DNA of 17,231 nt, taken from the NCBI GenBank assembly GCA_049680185.1, contig JBAUHI010000047.1, positions 1 through 17,231 of the forward strand, written 5' to 3'. Origin of the DNA: CAMLHU01 sp049680185. Lineage in GTDB: Bacteria > Gemmatimonadota > Gemmatimonadetes > Gemmatimonadales > GWC2-71-9. The notes under the pieces were generated by a model. It saw only the letters and a list, made by a program, of their open reading frames with translations, did not search any database and had not been told where the DNA came from. Shown piece after piece: positions 14,416 through 17,231 of this stretch. Position numbers and translations under genes: made by a program. Positions within the stretch are counted from its first letter, which is position 1; every line of letters starts with the position of its first letter.

Positions 14416-15108
14416 ATGAGTTCCGTCGAATTCCTTCCATCCACGCGTCGCGGCTTCGTGGGCCGCACAGCGGCGGCGCTCGCGCTGTCGTTGACGCCGG
14501 TGCTGCCGCGATGGGTCGAGGCCGAGTCGCCGCTGCGGCGCGCGGATCCGGGGACGCCGAGCGATGATTGGATGAAGCAGCTGACCGGGAAGCACAAGCA
14601 GTTGTTCGACATGAAGACCCACACGGACGGTGTGGGGCTCCTGCATGTGCGGAATTACCTCAACACCTGGCGCGACGCGTATCATCTGTCCGACAAGGAC
14701 GTGACGCCGGTGCTGACGTTCTATGGCGCGGGGTTACCGATGGGGTTCGATGACGGGGCGTGGGCCAAGTATCCCTTCGGCGAAGTCATGAAGGTGACCG
14801 ACCCGAAGACCACCGCGCCGGCCAAGCGGAACATCTTTTACAAGCCACAGCCGGGGGACGGGATCGCGTTCGGGATGCTCGATTCATCAGTCGACCAGCT
14901 GGTGGCCCGCGGGACCGTGTGCATCATGTGCAACAACGCGCTGGCATTCTGGACCATGCAGCTGGAGAAGGGCGGGATGGGGAAGGCGGCCGATATCCGG
15001 GCCGATCTGGTGCAGCACTTGCTGCCGGGGGTGTCGGTCGTGCCGGCAATGGTCGTCGCGATCGGCCAAGCGCAGGAGCGGGGGTGCAGTTACATGATGT
15101 TGGGGTGA
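14416..15108 (+). CDS. Tat-exported DsrE/DsrF-like protein
   Basis: AGGAGG at 14405-14410 fixes ATG 14416, giving 230 aa. Residues 10-36 form a twin-arginine signal (TRRGFVGR followed by a hydrophobic stretch), so the protein is exported folded. The rest has the layout of DsrE-fold proteins: HVRNYLNTWRDAY, VLTFYGAGLP, a Cys-containing loop RGTVCIMCNNAL (Cys169, Cys172), and a C-terminal segment VVPAMVVAIGQAQERGCSY that matches the end of DsrE-like proteins. Cytoplasmic DsrE/TusD proteins carry sulfur on a Cys. A secreted relative beside a thiosulfate dehydrogenase suggests periplasmic sulfur handling, which is inference. The CxxC could instead be a redox or metal site. Confidence 0.78.
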   Translation: MSSVEFLPSTRRGFVGRTAAALALSLTPVLPRWVEAESPLRRADPGTPSDDWMKQLTGKHKQLFDMKTHTDGVGLLHVRNYLNTWRDAYHLSDKDVTPVLTFYGAGLPMGFDDGAWAKYPFGEVMKVTDPKTTAPAKRNIFYKPQPGDGIAFGMLDSSVDQLVARGTVCIMCNNALAFWTMQLEKGGMGKAADIRADLVQHLLPGVSVVPAMVVAIGQAQERGCSYMMLG

Positions 15109-15142
15109 GCGAGGGAAGGGCTCGAGGCCGGGGGCCAGGGGC

Positions 15143-15177
15143 TTTAAGCTTTAAGCTCCTAGCTCCTAGCTTTAAGG
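15143..15177. repeat. heptamer array TTTAAGC/TCCTAGC between convergent genes
   Basis: Five units in exact 7-bp phase: TTTAAGC, TTTAAGC, TCCTAGC, TCCTAGC, TTTAAGG. The array ends one base before the uridine kinase stop codon and lies 34 bp after the DsrE-like gene. Two different heptamers each occur as an adjacent identical pair. Confidence 0.8.
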
Positions 15178-15178
15178 T

Positions 15179-15814
15179 CTACGCCCGCCGTCGGCGCGCG
15201 ACTTCCAGCACCACCCTGGCCTGGATCATCTCGATGCCGATCCGGTTGTGGCCGCCCTCGGGGACGATGATGTCGGCCCAGCGCCGGGATGGCTCGACGA
15301 ACTCCAGGTGCATCGGTCGCACGGTGGAGAGATACTGCTTGATGATCGATTCGACCGAGCGGCCCCGTTCCGCCACATCGCGCTGGAGCCGACGGATGAA
15401 TCGGATGTCGTCGGCCACGTCGACGTAGATCTTGATGTCGAAGACCGCCCGGAGCTTGGGGTCGACGAACAGCATCATCCCGTCGACCAGGAGCACATCC
15501 CTCGGCTCGACCCGCTCGGTCCGTTCGGCACGGGTGTGCTGGGAATAGTCGTAGGTCGGCTTGTCGATCGCCTGGCCGGCGGCGAGCTGCTCGATCTGTG
15601 CCACCATCAGGTCTGTGTCGAAGGCCTCGGGGTGGTCGAAGTTGAAGCGCGAGCGCTCATCGTAGGTCAGATGCTTCAAGTCGCGGTAGTACGCGTCCTG
15701 GTCGATGAACGCCGCGTCGACGCCGCCGAGTGCGTCGAGGATCGCTCGGGCGACCGTCGTCTTGCCGGACCCCGACCCGCCGACGATGCCGATGATGAGG
15801 GGACGTTGTGACAT
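15179..15814 (-). CDS. udk: uridine kinase
   Basis: At 211 aa this is normal length for bacterial Udk, which phosphorylates uridine and cytidine to UMP and CMP in pyrimidine salvage in the cytoplasm. The Walker A motif GGSGSGKT lies at residues 12-19. The nucleoside-binding segments follow the family: IDQDAYYRDL, the FNFDHPEAFD region, PTYDYSQHTR, the Walker-B-like strand VLLVDGMMLF, and the RRLQRDVAERGRS lid region. ATG 15814 starts only 6 nt after a TAGATT -10-like element, so the mRNA is probably leaderless. It is divergent from the Rieske gene, with an AGCTGAT heptamer array between. Confidence 0.95.
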   Translation of the reverse strand: MSQRPLIIGIVGGSGSGKTTVARAILDALGGVDAAFIDQDAYYRDLKHLTYDERSRFNFDHPEAFDTDLMVAQIEQLAAGQAIDKPTYDYSQHTRAERTERVEPRDVLLVDGMMLFVDPKLRAVFDIKIYVDVADDIRFIRRLQRDVAERGRSVESIIKQYLSTVRPMHLEFVEPSRRWADIIVPEGGHNRIGIEMIQARVVLEVARRRRA

Positions 15815-15820
15815 GGCGAT

Positions 15821-15826
15821 AATCTA
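15821..15826 (-). promoter_or_regulatory. putative -10 element giving leaderless udk mRNA
   Basis: TAGATT on the minus strand ends 6 nt before the A of the udk ATG, so a start 7 nt downstream would be the start codon itself. No Shine-Dalgarno sequence is present. At 17-bp spacing the -35 position (15844-15849) falls inside the AGCTGAT array and reads CTATCA. Confidence 0.55.
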
Positions 15827-15840
15827 GCGAACTTGGGTGT

Positions 15841-15972
15841 AGCTGATAGCTGATAGCTGATAGCTGATAGCTGATAGCTGATAGCTGATAGCTGATAGCT
15901 GATAGCTGATAGCTGACAGCTGACAGCTGTTAGCTCCCCCCAATAGCCTCTAGCCGACGGCTGATAGCCACC
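15841..15972. repeat. AGCTGAT heptamer array between divergent genes
   Basis: Ten perfect AGCTGAT units run from 15841 to 15910. Diverged units follow (AGCTGAC x2, AGCTGTT, AGCTCCC), then a partly degraded zone (AGCCTCT, AGCCGAC, GGCTGAT, AGCCACC) up to the Rieske start. The perfect core and decaying edge towards the Rieske gene suggest expansion of a variable tract. It occupies nearly the whole udk/Rieske divergent promoter region. Confidence 0.95.
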
Positions 15973-15977
15973 CGCCC

Positions 15978-17081
15978 ATGCGCCCACCCGCCGAGCGTCC
16001 GAAGATCAGGGCCAGCGACTTGAAGGTCGTCCCGATCGAGCGGTCGGAGACGATCCCGTCGGCGTGGTACGTCGACCCGCGATTCCACGCCCTCGATCGG
16101 GATGCGGTGTTCGCGCGGAACTGGCAAATGGTGGGACGTGTCGACCAGGTGGCGGAGCCGGGACAGTTCCTGGTGGGGACCGTCGCCGATGAGCCGATCA
16201 TCGTGGTCCGGGGGAAGGACCAGGTCCTCCGGGCGTTCTTCAACGTCTGCCGCCACCGCGGCGGACCGCTCGCCTTGTGCGACGGTCAGGCCAACGCCCT
16301 CCGTTGCCAGTACCACGGCTGGACCTACCTCCTCGATGGATCGCTCCGGGGCGTCCCCCAGATGGACCGCTCGGAGCTCTTCGACAAGAAGGACTTCGGG
16401 CTCACGCCGATCGCCGTGGACACCTGGGAGGGGCTGGTGTTCGTCCACCTGGGGCGGAGGCCCGGACCGGTAGGGAAGGCGCTGGCGGGGATCGTAGAAC
16501 GGATCGGACCTGACGCACTCCAGGGAATGTGCTTCGCCAAGCGGGTCAATTACGAGGTAGCGTGCAACTGGAAGGTGTACGTCGACAACTATCTCGAAGG
16601 GTACCACGTCCCGTTCGTCCATCCGGAACTCGCGACACTCCTCGACTACGCCTCATACTCGACAGAGACCTTCGACAAGTACTCATTGCAGTCGAGCCCG
16701 ATGACCGGCAACGGCAGCCCCTACGACACCGCCGGCGGCACCGCCACCGCATACTACTACTTCGTCTTTCCCAACATCATGTTCAACATCCTCCCCGGCC
16801 GTCTCCAGACCAACATGGTCCAGCCACTCGGCCCCGACCGCTGCCGCATCGTATTCGACTACTTCTACCGGAACGTCGGGGCCGCGCTGACGCAGGTGGA
16901 CGCCGACATCGAGTACAGCGACAAGGTGCAGGAGGAGGACCGGGAGATCTGCGAGCAGGTGCAGCGTGGGTTGCTGAGCCGGGCGTATGATCGGGGCAGA
17001 TTCTCGCCCGACATGGAGGCCGGGGTGCATCATTTCCAGAAACTGCTCAAACGAGCCTATGCCGCCGGCGCCGGTCGCTGA
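15978..17081 (+). CDS. Rieske non-heme iron oxygenase, alpha subunit
   Basis: A 367-aa ring-hydroxylating-type oxygenase component. The Rieske [2Fe-2S] motif is Cys91-x-His93 (CRHRGG) and Cys110-x2-His113 (CQYHGW). The catalytic domain has mononuclear iron ligands His210 and His215 (DNYLEGYHVPFVHPEL), with Asp321 (EEDREI) as a candidate third ligand. The bridging position three residues before His210 is Glu207 rather than the Asp of naphthalene dioxygenase. The NWKVYVDNYLEGYHVPF region resembles choline monooxygenase and related quaternary-ammonium oxygenases, but the substrate is not certain. No reductase or ferredoxin gene lies beside it within the window. ATG 15978 directly follows the heptamer array and no ribosome-binding site is visible. 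Confidence 0.9.
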   Translation: MRPPAERPKIRASDLKVVPIERSETIPSAWYVDPRFHALDRDAVFARNWQMVGRVDQVAEPGQFLVGTVADEPIIVVRGKDQVLRAFFNVCRHRGGPLALCDGQANALRCQYHGWTYLLDGSLRGVPQMDRSELFDKKDFGLTPIAVDTWEGLVFVHLGRRPGPVGKALAGIVERIGPDALQGMCFAKRVNYEVACNWKVYVDNYLEGYHVPFVHPELATLLDYASYSTETFDKYSLQSSPMTGNGSPYDTAGGTATAYYYFVFPNIMFNILPGRLQTNMVQPLGPDRCRIVFDYFYRNVGAALTQVDADIEYSDKVQEEDREICEQVQRGLLSRAYDRGRFSPDMEAGVHHFQKLLKRAYAAGAGR

Positions 17082-17231
17082 CTTGCGGCCTCCGGCAGGG
17101 ACCAGCAGTACCACGCCGATCCGGGTGCTCGATCCCTGACGGACGCGCGACGTTCTTCGCTGGCCGCCGCCTGGCAACAGCGGTACACCCTTCGCTACGC
17201 TCAGGGCAGGCTCCGGCTCGGAGGAATGGGT
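17082..17231. other. intergenic end of window
   Basis: No gene was recognised in the last 150 bp. The segment CCTTCGCTACGCTCAGGGCA near 17189-17208 resembles dispersed intergenic repeats of high-GC genomes. A minus-strand open frame reaching in from 16683 is the shadow of the Rieske gene. Confidence 0.5.

Noticed and set aside
4858..15972. Heptamer arrays as CRISPR arrays
   Set aside because: The units are 7 bp with no unique spacers between repeats and no cas genes nearby.

Overview
The window is GC-rich bacterial DNA, most likely from a member of the Gemmatimonadota. This rests on the style of the Ser/Thr kinase (kinase domain, one membrane helix, TolB-like C-terminal sensor), the secreted barrel-like proteins, and -10 elements of the TATATT type close to start codons. 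It is inference from sequence character, not a database match. The content is ordinary chromosome: tRNAs, efp, a uridine kinase and a C-terminal processing protease lie among regulators and redox genes. No phage, transposase, CRISPR array or defence locus was recognised.

Layout. 1-345: a 110-bp direct repeat and a GC-rich octamer-like repeat. 394-1239 (+): an AraC-HTH/O6-alkylguanine methyltransferase fusion. 1559-4171 (+): membrane Ser/Thr kinase. 4251-4655 (+): a lone receiver domain. 4776-5021 (-): tRNA-Ala(CGC) followed by tRNA-Gln(CTG), with a promoter and a terminator. 5180-5812 (+): exported protein. 5912-6751 (+): AraC regulator with a good sigma70-type promoter. 6821-7294 (+): DinB-like protein. 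7599-9134 (+): S41 protease. 9439-9996 (-): EF-P with an unusual tip residue. 10095-10613 (-): outer-membrane-like protein. 10705-11166 (-): secreted protein made of charged 7-residue repeats. 11338-12762 (+): membrane diguanylate cyclase. 12892-13374 (-): stand-alone PAS protein. 13527-15108 (+): diheme cytochrome c of the TsdA type followed by a Tat-exported DsrE-like protein. 15179-15814 (-): uridine kinase. 15978-17081 (+): Rieske non-heme iron oxygenase alpha subunit.

How genes work together. The clearest functional unit is the tsdA-like gene with its DsrE-like partner 28 bp downstream, which suggests extracytoplasmic sulfur-compound chemistry (thiosulfate/tetrathionate). The other genes look like single transcription units.

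The most unusual feature is in the spacers. Five intergenic regions carry tandem repeats with an exact 7-bp period but different heptamer sequences: GGTGAAC, TTTTCAC, TTTAAGC/TCCTAGC and AGCTGAT. Two of these arrays are bipartite with inverted halves. The ctp-efp spacer is built from about four 68-bp units containing terminator-like hairpins and pyrimidine tracts, and the spacer before ctp is a nested set of palindromes. The intergenic DNA here is therefore actively built from small repeats, and that is the main thing to follow up.
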